NCBI GenBank assembly: GCA_018894105.1
Contig: CM032119.1
Span: 13,037,246 to 13,101,245, forward strand
DNA: 64,000 nt
Reading direction: 5' to 3'
DNA from: Jacaranda mimosifolia
Taxonomy: Eukaryota > Streptophyta > Magnoliopsida > Lamiales > Bignoniaceae
The translations under genes were made by a program, and so were the position numbers. The notes under the pieces are model-generated. The model saw only the letters and a list, made by a program, of their open reading frames with translations, was not told the origin of the DNA and did not search any database. Every line of letters starts with the position of its first letter. The first letter of the stretch is position 1. This document shows positions 1-9,521 of this stretch, one piece after another.

Positions 1-94
1 TTGTGAGTTTGTAACAGTAAACTGAAACAAAAAATATAAAATAAATTATATTTAATATATTTATTATTTTTATTATTATATATATATAATATTT

Positions 95-226
95 ATATGG
101 CGTGAGGTGGTGGGGCAAGTTTGGGGTGGGTTAAGTAAACCCCGTCCCAAATAATTCAGGTTATGAAATTGCGCCCTATATCCCGCTCTAGTTTTGGTTT
201 TGACCTGCCCCATTGCCATCTCTAGT
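95..226. repeat. G/C-rich interspersed repeat fragment next to a gene fragment
   Basis: A GC-rich patch in AT-rich DNA. On the minus strand it begins GATGGCAATGGGGCAGG and continues through GGGACGGGG-like runs. Plant genomes often carry interspersed repeats that start GGGATGGCAA-GGGGCGGG, so I read this as a piece of such a repeat. It begins exactly where similarity to the FRIGIDA-like fragment stops (about 226). No target duplication was identified. Confidence 0.35.
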
Positions 227-413
227 GTAAAATGTATAACATTGACTTGTTGTCCCTTTCTAATCAATTCTTCAATCATATCAGGTTTCTTACCTTCGAG
301 GCAAAACAAAACAGCAAGCTTGGGTATCTTCTTCTAGCCTTGCTGACGCCAACATAAGCTTCCTACACAATTCACACCCTTCTCTTCACAATTCCAAAAG
401 TCACCAACTGTTG
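222..413 (-). pseudogene. FRIGIDA-like protein gene fragment, frameshifted
   Basis: The minus strand encodes broken pieces of a FRIGIDA-like (FRL) protein. The segment QQLVTFGIVKR (about 413-381) matches the family's FLQHLVTFGIVK-type block. In a second frame CRKLMLASAR follows, and in a third KKPDMIEELIRKGQQ (about 298-240) matches the MPDMIEELI-GQQ block. All three are in family order, but at least two frameshifts separate them and the family's roughly 500 residues are not present. FRL proteins take part in flowering-time control through the FRIGIDA complex, but this copy cannot be functional. The 3' side ends abruptly at the GC-rich repeat near 226. The family call is from remembered consensus. 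Confidence 0.6.
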
Positions 414-1046
414 GAAGAACAGAGAGTTCCTTCTAAAGGAGGTTACAATGCTTTTTCCACAAATTCTACTTTCTTCATTCTCCTCAAGTTCCTTCTCGCC
501 ACAAGCTTGGGTGCATTCTCATTAAATAGCATGCTATAATATAGAATGAAGTAATTAGTACTTCATATGATTCCAAGTAGAGCAACAAATGAAAAGAAAA
601 AGTATCCCTAAAACCTACTTAAGTTGTATCTATTCCTAAGGTGCATGTAATTCTTAAAATTATAGTTATAGATTTTAAAACATGAGCCGTAAATACACAC
701 AAAATCACCTATACCAGACAACTCCTTCATACTAGGCGATCTCAGCAAATTTGTTGTCTCCTCGTCAACCTCGATGAAATCAACCTAAATAGTTGACTCA
801 TCAGGCAGGGAATCCATATGGCGCTTGGGCTTCTCATTTGTAGCTTGGGTGAGATCTCACAGACAAGTCCCTTCTAGATATGCTTCACGAAATGTGCATT
901 TTAGGATATCGATAGTGAGGACTTCTTTGTCGTCTTTTCATTCTTCCTAATATGAGAGAATCACCATTAGGGAAAGAAAAAACAAAAGTTTTTAGGATTT
1001 TGTTAAAGTTCAATTATTGGGTTTAGAAAATCTACTGAAAGACTTC
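414..1046. other. Unassigned sequence between two gene fragments
   Basis: No coding region or repeat was recognised. The part closest to 413 may hold further decayed FRIGIDA-like sequence on the minus strand (ARRNLRRMKK around 480-510), but this is not convincing. Confidence 0.3.
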
Positions 1047-1175
1047 TCACCAAACGTTAGCATCATCTTAGGATTGCCGATGGCCACCAGCATTGAGAGA
1101 CTTGACGTCGTAGACAACGAGCAGTATGTGACGGGATTCAACATCACTGGCGAGCAGCACAGGCTAAATCTCAAT
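1047..1175 (+). pseudogene. PYR/PYL/RCAR abscisic-acid receptor fragment
   Basis: A short plus-strand open stretch (1017-1217) contains about 40 residues closely resembling the central part of PYR/PYL/RCAR receptors. GLPMATSIERLDVVDNE corresponds to the gate-loop block SGLPA-TSTERLD-LDDE, and VTGFNITGEQHRL to the following VTGF-I-GG-HRL latch block. Two functional positions differ: the gate reads LGLPM rather than SGLPA, and the latch reads GEQHRL rather than GGxHRL. No N-terminal ligand-pocket part and no C-terminal helix are visible on either side, so this is a relic and not a complete receptor of about 200 residues. It could come from retroposition or transposon capture, but no TIR or poly(A) tail was identified to decide. 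Confidence 0.7.
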
Positions 1176-1219
1176 CTATTTCTACGAACTCAACAAGAAC
1201 CTATAATCAAAAGATGAAT

Positions 1220-2744
1220 ACAATACACATAAAATGTAGCTTATTTCATATTAGAGCTTGAAGAAGACAAAATGGTCGATTCACCTTCAAAGCCAGGGCA
1301 TCCATTTCCACCATCTTCAGCAAAATGAATGAAGAAAAGATGTATTTTGATAAACTTACTGGAGAAGAAGATGTAGAGAAGTAGTACAGAGCGTAGAATG
1401 GGGGTCAACTTTTTAGTGGAATGTGTAGCCTTTTCAGAGGTGAAAATGCTTTTCAACCTTATGTCTTGTCTCAATTTTATTAAAATATTAATATTTTATT
1501 CTAACCATCCTATAAGAGGCAAAATGAGAAACAAACATGACAGCTAAAGGCACAACTTTATAAAACATAATAATGCAAAACGGCGTCGTTTAAAAATATA
1601 AAATGAATTAAAAAGAAAAAGAAAAATAAAAAGGAAAAAACATGCCACCCACAAAATAAGGCCGCCCCCTAATCCTTCTACCTATGTGGGTGGGACCCAC
1701 CATAATTCTACTAAGTCAAACAAATGAAAACCACAATTTCTTCTGACCCTTCTTTTAAAAAAAATTCAAAAACCTCAATTTTCTTCTAACCGAGCCTACA
1801 ATTAAGTGCAAAAGGACAAAACAATGAACATCTTTCATAGAAAAATGTACTACTCAATAAAGCACAAGATCTCAAAATGACATCGTTTCATAATTGGAAA
1901 ATAATAAAAAAAAAGTAAAAAGAAGCTTCCACACAGCGCGACAACTGTTCACACGCGCATCCACATATAGATAATATAGTAATATATATATATCCATCTA
2001 AAGAATTTATTGTTGGCTTCAATTACAATGTTGTGCTCGACATATAATTGAGCGAAGTCCTAGATTCCACGTCCCAGGCTAAAGCAAAATTTATTTCCTT
2101 TTTATGTGAGCTGTCAATTTTATTAAGTAACAGTAGGTCTATACTTTTACTTTTCTTATCATGTAACTTCCCAATCTTGTTCTGACCTCAATTTTGACAT
2201 AGGACGAGTAGAAGATGATTGTTAATCGTGCAAGGGCCAAGTGTGCGAATTAATTGGATTTGCCCCAAATCGATCAATAATGGAATTTTTATTGACAGAG
2301 AAAGGTTCTCTAATATGGACGTCCAAGAATTCTCAAGTAGGCCGAAACCTATCAAGGACTTAATTAATACTAACGGACAATTCACATTTGATACCTGTGC
2401 AATAATAAAAGTGAAAATTAATGATGTAATTCAAAATCAAAATAATTTTAAAATAGTTGCTACAATAAATAAAAAAAATCAATTAACACCAATGACGAAA
2501 CCATTCATGTAATTTTGAAAAAAAGTATAGAAGTAAAAAAAAAAAAAAAGGAAAAGTTTGGGTAGAAGACATTGTACTTGCAGGAAGAAGTTAGAAATAT
2601 GAAACAAAAATGTAGAGAAATGAAAATATATATTCAATCATATACAACCTTTCTTATAAAATAATAGAGGGTGTAGATATAAGGAATTAAAAACTTAAAT
2701 GAGGGTATTTTAGAAAAAGTACTTAAAAACACACCAAAAAGGGG
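1220..2744. other. Unassigned A-rich intergenic sequence
   Basis: No recognised gene. There is an open stretch of 97 codons on the plus strand (2219-2512), but it has no motif I know and turns lysine/asparagine-rich at its end as the DNA becomes A-rich. An AAACGGCGTCGTTT palindrome-like motif lies at about 1577-1591. The stretch ends where similarity to the truncated gypsy LTR starts. Confidence 0.4.
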
Positions 2745-2916
2745 TAGGCTCTTCATTAATTGTATAGATAAATATCAACTCCTAAAGCCAAAATGACATT
2801 TAAGAAATCATTTGCAAAGCTCGAGCTTTGACTTTATGCAAGCACCTTCTAGGAGTAGAAGCCCAATGATACATTGATTTTCAAAAAGGATTCTAACTCC
2901 ATTTCATGCAATATCA
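2745..2916 (+). repeat. 3' part of the 5' LTR of element A
   Basis: Similar to 9365-9521 over its whole length, with shared blocks CAACTCCTAAAG, GATTTTxAxAAAGGA and CATGCAAYATCA. The first half of the LTR (present as 9201-9360) is missing, so the element is truncated on its left. Confidence 0.65.
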
Positions 2917-2917
2917 T

Positions 2918-2933
2918 TTTGGCGTCGTCTATG
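2918..2933 (+). other. Primer-binding site of element A
   Basis: TTTGGCGTCGTCTATG immediately follows the LTR end CA. It differs in two positions from the TTTGGCGCCGTCTGTG motif typical of Tat-type elements, and both differences are of the C-to-T or G-to-A type. Confidence 0.6.
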
Positions 2934-3989
2934 AAAAACTTACTTTTGACATACGGAATGCTAAGATGAGATCCAGAGCTTGAGACTCCAACTCCCCAAT
3001 AGCACATCGAGGCGAGAATGGGGAGAGAAATTGACCATATGTATAGACCCTCCCAGCAAATGATGAGCGCCCAGAATGCCCCCAACATCAGAAGTACTAT
3101 ACAAGCTACAAGCTCTAGTCTCTTGAAGAATAACACTGCTGACTTCTCAAGAGGTCTTGAAGAAATTGGCAAAAGATGCCTCAATGCCGCAAGTGATCTT
3201 AGAAACCAATCGTGCCCGGGAAAAAATCTCAATGTCTTATTCACTTAAAAGAAAAGCAAAAAGAGTCCGGTTATCTCCAAACCATTAACTTAGTTGATAC
3301 AAAGTTATATGATAACACATAATTTTTTTGATTCGGCGGTTCAGTTTATGATTTATCATTCATGAATATTGATAAGAGCATCACCTTAAGATGGCATAGC
3401 CTTACAAAGGCAAGGTTCCAACTAAGAAAGGCTTATTGTTCATACCTAAGCACCTAGAGATAAGGAATGGATTAACAATTAATGAAATATTTTGGTCAGT
3501 TAAAAATAAGCATAGATTTGAAAATTCCTAAATAGGGTAAGGCGATAGCAAAGGTAGTAGCATGAAATACCGCAAAACTTCGCCTAACCAGACTTATTGT
3601 TGAACTACAAAATGATGTATGCTAGAGAGCCAGCTAGCAAATCCCTCAAGAGACCAAGATGGTACTAATGAGAGATGCCTCAACACGGACCTCAGTAAAC
3701 ATGATGGCCCATATGTTGTACGTTAATGCTAAATGGGTAGCACGGAGAAGGAAGTGAAATGACCCTATCACACGCACATACCATGTATACCCATATATCT
3801 AATGGATAAAGATATGGATAATATCCACATCCCTATATATGCCTTGTGCCTCCCTTAAAGGTGTCCGCCCATGCGATGACCAAATTAGAGAAAATGGTTG
3901 GCCCATGGCCACCCCAAGAGCTCAATAAGTAGTTGAAACCCTATAGTTGGCTACATCCATGCCAATAAGGACTTAAGATGACTCACTTC

Positions 3990-5170
3990 CCAAGTTTTGA
4001 TGGAATCTGAGATCTCCAAGAGTACTTAAATGACAACATAATGTGCTTAGTAACTCACCCTTGTCTGACTTAACCAACTTCTACTAGATCCATCACCGAA
4101 CTAGAGAGGCTGAGCCAGAACCTCTAGGATGACTTCTTAGCTTACAGGAGGTATTCTAAGACTGTAACGTGCTTGTTCACCAAAAAGTATAAAAAAAGGA
4201 AAGCCTATGGAAGTATTTCATCAAATAGTACATAAGACTCTTGACCTCAGTCTAGAACTTTTACCTAGCATCATATAATGATGCGTGAGTTACTTTGAAG
4301 AAGCTCTTGATTTGAGCCGAGAAATTCATCCACATCGGAGAAACAACAACTTCTATAGAGGATTATAAAAGATAATAGACAATCCCAAAATGTAAGTTGA
4401 ATGCCCTATGACGGGCAACCCCAATGATTCTCCATAACTAGAAAGATAGTGGGCGATCTCGAAAAGCATATTCTAAAGAAGCTCTGGCACTTCCATTACA
4501 AAAAAGACGAACTACCGAATAATGTAATTGCCTGAAGTGTGAGATCAAAAGACCAATCCAACGGGGATACTTTAAGGAGTTATCGCCAAGTGATGAAGAC
4601 GACCCCAAAAAATAATACGGACTCAAAGCACGGAGGACTAATAGAAGATGCCAGAGTGGGAATTGAAGCCTCAAAGAGAGTTGCAATAACATGAGATTGA
4701 TGACATATTTGCCACAAAGCCATATTAGCAGTTTCCAATGAACTGCATGAAACGAATTCGTGAGTGCCCAAAAGCCCTCATGAGGGTTGCAAAGGAAAAT
4801 GCAAGTTTTTGCTTGGTGCAAAAATGCGCCCATATCATTGGATGTCACCTTCAGAGAAGAAGACTTAAGGGAAAGAAAAGATGAACACATTTAAACCAAG
4901 ATAATCTCATCCTTTTTAGCCCACTCTTAGGTGAAGAAGATCCCAGTAGATTGCAAAAGCTCCGTAGACATCTTACTCCATGATGCTTCCCTCCAATTAA
5001 GAGTAGCTGGTGCATGACAGTGAAAGATGAATGCCTCTTTGGTCAGACTCAATGGAGAAATCATGGAGGTAAGTGACTGAAATTAAGGAAAAGCCAGATG
5101 AATATAAATTTGAAACTGGAGGAACTTCTAAAGAGGTAGAAATAACCCCAAACAATCTAATAAATACCTT
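3990..5170 (+). pseudogene. gag-protease remnant of element A
   Basis: Several stops and frameshifts break this region. Around 3990-4200 the plus strand reads a gag-like stretch with LQEYLND and CLVTHPC in the positions expected for gypsy gag. Clearer is 4830-5170: DVTFREEDL, then PVDCKSSVDILLHDA (from 4943), then VRLNGEIMEV. This follows the order of Tat-type aspartic proteases (F--DL ... VDNGSS-DIL ... L--F-G--I-V). The catalytic D-T/N-G triad reads DCK, so the enzyme would be inactive even without the stops. The pol domains that should follow are absent; repeats begin by about 5930. Confidence 0.55.
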
Positions 5171-5929
5171 CAAAGTTAGAGATGGGATCCTGAAGGCTGA
5201 AAATATCTGAAATGGTGAAGACGTTTGACAAGCCCGCGCTTTATAAACCACTCCGGACCTTTACGGAGGAGACCCCACTTCACATGGTTATCAATATAAA
5301 ACACAGTTGGTGAGTACAAGATTATAGAGATTCCCACACATATACCAATAACAAGTCTTGGGGTACTCTTGGAATTGAGCAGGATAGAGCACACCCTAGA
5401 AAAAACATACAAAACCAGGAGGACGCAAACACTTAGTACCTAAGTATGCTTGAGAAGTCCCCAAATCGAGGACTTCGGAATGAGAAAATTAGATACTTAG
5501 GCACTCACCAAAAATCTAGATGCGGAATGGAAATGATCCCTTCAAAGGACAGAGATCATGAACACAAGTACATATAGGCTACAAGCCGCAAAAGGGAAAA
5601 GGGCCTCCAAATGGGGAACACCCCCAATCTAAGGACATGTGTCCATTATAAAGCTTATTTAGACTAGTTTCTTTTTGATCAAGTTTAAATTTCATTCTCG
5701 GGAAACTAGATTAGCACTTCATGTCATATGAATAAAGCCCTTCCTGACATGGAAGACAACAGATGTTATTCTAAAGTCAATGAAATATTTTATTTTTTTC
5801 ATAACACTTACTTTGATTAATTGCTAGTAAACCTCTTGCTGGACAAATTGCATAAACTGAGCAATATCTTCGTGGAAAACCCAAAGGGACTCACTCCACG
5901 AAGCACCACACTCAGGGAAAAACCTCAAG

Positions 5930-8330
5930 TGGCTCCTTCCATGGAGAAGAGTAACATTGCTATAATATCCTTGAGGAGGTATGCAAGAACATTGGCTTGT
6001 GGTGAAACCCTAGGTGCATATAGTGGTAAAACCTTATGTGTGTGGAACAACAAACAAAAGATCGCTATAAAACCTCCAAGGGGATGCATAGTAAAAAAAC
6101 AGAAGACCACCAAGATGGTGCATGGCAAAACAAAAACCACTATAAGACCCCCAAGAAGGCGCGTAAAGAACAAACACTGCTATAAGACCCCTAAGGAGGT
6201 GTGCTGTAACAAATATTGCTATATGATCCCCAAAGGAGTGTAGCAACAAAGACTGTTATTAGAGCCCTGAAGAGACGCACAGTAACAAAAACTACTACAA
6301 GACCTCCAAAGGGGCACACCGACATTGGTACCATTGTAAGACCCCTAAGGGGCTCACAAAAAACAATTCTACTATAAGATCCCTTAGGGAGGCTCATGAT
6401 CATGCTTTTTTTACAGTCCAAAGAATGCATGCAGAAAAGGAAAAAACACAAAAACATGATAAGGCACAAATAGTGTAAGAAAATCAAGAAAGGTATAAAT
6501 TATGTAATCATTCAAACAATCAAGTAAAAAAGAGCTCAAAGGCCACTTAACTATCCACAACCAAAAAATAAAAAATAAAAAATTCCAACATAATCGGAGT
6601 GTGTAAATGGCAAGTGATGTTTAGCCTACACTTGGCCACCTAAAGAAAGAAGAAAACAATAACCAACCTACTAAAGAAGAACAAAGGCAAAATCATCCTC
6701 AAATAAACGAGACTAAGTTATAGTCTAACTTGTACTCAACCTCCTGCAAAGCCGCAATAGCTAGACCTTCTGCTATGGCCTGTAGGCTAATCTTTGATGA
6801 GCATATAGAAATTAAATTTACTGTAAGATCCCTAAGTGTGGCTTGCAAAAATTGAGTCTATTAAAAGACATCCCCAACAGGGCTTACAAAAATCACATCT
6901 GCAATGAGGCCCCCTTAAAGGGGACTGTAGAAATGACACCTTGTGAGATCCTAAACTAGCCTTGCGATAAGACCCTAGGTGCACTAAAGAACATCTCTTG
7001 ATAAGACCCCTAAGGAAGCTCGCGATAAAACATTCTAGCAGTAAGACCCCAAAGAACTCACAAAAAGATACTTATGTAGGAAAATTTGAGGGGTTTACAA
7101 AGTGACAGCAATTTAGCATATACCAAGGGATCACTAGAGAAACACCTCCGCGAGATATCCTAAAGGGACTCCAAAACAACTTAGTTTTGCGAGAGGACCT
7201 AAAGGATCTCCAAAGCATAAATCTCTATGAAAAAAATTCTAAGTTATTCACCAAGCACAAAACCCCTCGAAACATAAAACCCTGCATAATAAGTTATTCA
7301 CGAAGTGTGAAGCTCCTAAAATATTTTAAGTAATTCAAGGAGTGTAAAACTTCACTAGAAGATCCTAAGCAATCTTTGGAGTGTGAAACTCTACCAAAAA
7401 TGCTAAGACATATGCCAAAAGGTAGAACTCTATTGGAGAGGTTAAGCAGACCGTAGAGCAAAGCCCAAAAGACTGCATCCAAATAGAAGGTTTTCGACCT
7501 CTACTAAAGGCTACTGGCCTCTACTCTAGGCCACCTAACAAGTAGCCTCTCAAGCTTGATCGCTCAATAGGTAGCCTTCAGTCCTAGCCACCAACTAAGC
7601 AAACTCAAATACTGGCCATCCAAGGGTGATCTCATTATCTCAAATAGTCTTTTTATTGACCAATGTCGAACAATATATTTCCACCCTACTTTTACTGTTT
7701 TATACTTAACTTCAATGTATTGCTCGCATTAGACTTACTCACATCTCTCATTAAAGGAACCTCAAGACAAGTCAACACACAACTGCTCAATAAGCACTGA
7801 AAGAGTTAGAAGGAAAGAAAGAGGGCAGATAACACCAAAAAAAGTTCTAAGTTATTCATGGAGCTGCAAAAAGCTCTACCATGTACCCAAAGTGATCCCT
7901 GAATAGGAGGTCCCATGAAAAAGAAATTCTAAATTATTCATAAAGGCAAAGCTCCATCAACGATCCTAAGGAGCCCACCAAATTTCCAAGATAATCCTTG
8001 GAGCCCGAAGCTCCACAAAAAAATTCTAAGTCATTGTAGAGTGTAATACTCCATCAAAGGCCCTAGGTGCTTGACATAATTCCTTGGCTATAAGATCCTA
8101 AGTGCACTCTACTACAAACCTTAGGCACACAAAATAATATCTTAGTGATAAGACTCTCTAAAGAGGTTCGTGAGTTGACATCTTCACGGTAAGACGTTAA
8201 GAGGGCATGCTGAAAAACAACTCAACAAGAGACCCTGAGGGGCTGTCAGAGTAATACAACTCAGTAAAGGACCTTAAAGGATCGTAACCATAAATTATTT
8301 TGTTGCAAAACCCCTAAGGGTATGCAAACT
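5930..8330. repeat. Block of degenerate short repeats in element A
   Basis: About 2.4 kb built from diverged copies of a motif close to TATAAGACCCCTAAGGGGCTCAC, spaced irregularly at about 40-65 bp (clear copies near 6069, 6141, 6182, 6331, 6376, 6962, 7001, 8286). A second motif, AGTGTGAAGCTCC...CTAAGTTATTCA, recurs between 7230 and 8060. The array is interrupted at about 6540-6820 by non-repeat sequence that carries the antisense ORF trace. The same first motif recurs at 55490-55830 in element B. Confidence 0.6.
6699..6812 (-). pseudogene. C-terminal trace of an antisense ORF in element A
   Basis: A short open minus-strand stretch ending at TGA (6701-6699) reads AIAEGLAIAALQEVEYKL near its end. 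It aligns with the end of the longer antisense ORF of element B (DTMVEDLVVVAL followed by a stop, then E). Upstream of 6812 the frame is closed by stops. The matching position and strand in the two elements suggest a common ancestral antisense gene; function unknown. Confidence 0.45.
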
Positions 8331-9187
8331 TGATAAAAGCACAAGCAGCAATACAATGATAAAATCACAATCACTAAAAGTAGAAAGGAAAAGGTAGGAT
8401 ATCCAACTTAATAGAAGGTGAAATAAGGATACAAAAATTGCCCATGCATCTACTGTGAAGATGTAAAACTTAATAATGCTTGAGTATGGAAACTAAAGTG
8501 GCACTAAGCTCACATTTAGTCTTCCAAGAAATAAAATAAATATGTCTAAGAAAAAGCAAATTAATGATGTCCATGGCAAAAAGCACTAAGTCACTAGAAA
8601 ATGCTCACTACCAAGGGGCATGCCCACATGGGCCTACACAACTCTAACATCAACGCGGTCACCTGAAGTGTTGTACACCCTGAGAACAGAGTTGCCCAAA
8701 TGACCGTGGAAGAGCGACAACTAGCTAAATGGGACTGTTTCTTGGCTGCGCCTAACAAGAGGTAGACGATTAGTCCCTCGTGTTTGGCCGCCTCCACCTA
8801 CTATAAAGATGCTTTTGTCGACTCCATTATTGTATGTAATGGCCACACAGCTAGCACCACTACCATACACTATTCTCTCTCAAGTGGGATAACCTTTGGA
8901 AATGACAATTTCTCAAAAACCACTAGTGTTAGTCAACTTGAGGAAAACCCCAAAGATTTAGGTGATAAATTATTGCCAAGTCTCATAGAAGACCAAGTTA
9001 CTAGCAAAGCGCAACCTATAGAAATAATGAATAAACAAAGTTACAACTTCATTAATTATTTAATTAATTGATTAACATCAAATTAAAGATAAGTTGAGAT
9101 AATATAATGAAAGTAATTACTATGGTAAAATAAAACAAAATTAACTTTCAAGTTACACTTTCAATTTGAAAAGATAAACTTCAATTG

Positions 9188-9200
9188 AAAGTAAGGGAGC
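9188..9200 (+). other. Polypurine tract of element A
   Basis: AAAGTAAGGGAGC sits directly before the 3' LTR start TGATAATAAG. The same tract, AAAGTAAGGGAC, occurs before the disrupted LTR of element B. Confidence 0.6.
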
Positions 9201-9521
9201 TGATAATAAGATGAAATAAGACCCTACGAGTAAAAAAGTGAAAAGCAAATAAGAGGCCCAAATTAATTAAATAAGTAAATAAAAAGGGGCCAGGGGGTCT
9301 ACAAATTTAAGTTGGGTTCTCCCATCTAAATAGGACCCAAGTGGGTCAAAGCCTACCAAGTACTTAATTAATATAAATACAAACTCCTAAAGTTAAAATG
9401 CATATAAGCAATCACTTGTAAAACTCAAGTTCTGACTCTATCCAAGCACATTCTAGAAACAGAAACATAATGCCATATTGATTTTTAGAAAGGACCTTGA
9501 CTTCATTTTCATGCAACATCA
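9201..9521 (+). repeat. 3' LTR of element A
   Basis: A 321-bp LTR that starts TG and ends CA. Its second half matches 2745-2916. Directly after its end, copia pol sequence begins. Confidence 0.65.

Larger units (their letters stand above)
2745..9521 (+). mobile_element. Degenerate Tat-lineage Ty3/gypsy element (element A)
   Basis: Two related LTR pieces frame this element: 2745-2916 and 9201-9521 share blocks such as AACTCCTAAAG and end in CATGCAAYATCA. The primer-binding region (TTTGGCGTCGTCTATG, 2918-2933) directly follows the first copy and resembles the TTTGGCGCCGTCTGTG found after the 5' LTR in Tat/Ogre/Retand-type elements. A purine tract, AAAGTAAGGGAGC, precedes the second copy (9188-9200). 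Inside, from left to right, are gag-like and protease-like remnants, a long block of degenerate repeats, and a minus-strand ORF remnant. No reverse transcriptase, RNase H or integrase was recognised, so the copy is either internally deleted or was non-autonomous. Confidence 0.7.

Noticed and set aside
2219..2512. 97-codon plus-strand frame
   Set aside because: The first 60 codons look protein-like, but I recognise no family and the end dissolves into A-rich sequence.
4438..4890. 150-codon minus-strand open reading frame in element A
   Set aside because: It faces plus-strand gag/protease-like sequence and shows no protein family; treated as a shadow.
5821..6243. 140-codon plus-strand open frame with Lys/Pro repeats
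   Set aside because: Its residues simply translate the degenerate AAGACCCC repeats; the frame is not kept elsewhere in the array.
5930..8330. CRISPR-like array of spaced repeats
   Set aside because: The repeats are diverged, unevenly spaced and inside a plant retrotransposon; there are no cas genes and the DNA is eukaryotic.
8784..9071. 95-codon plus-strand frame at the right end of element A
   Set aside because: The tail IEIMNKQSYNFINYL faintly recalls a gypsy pol linker, but the rest has no support and its position after the repeats is wrong for pol.
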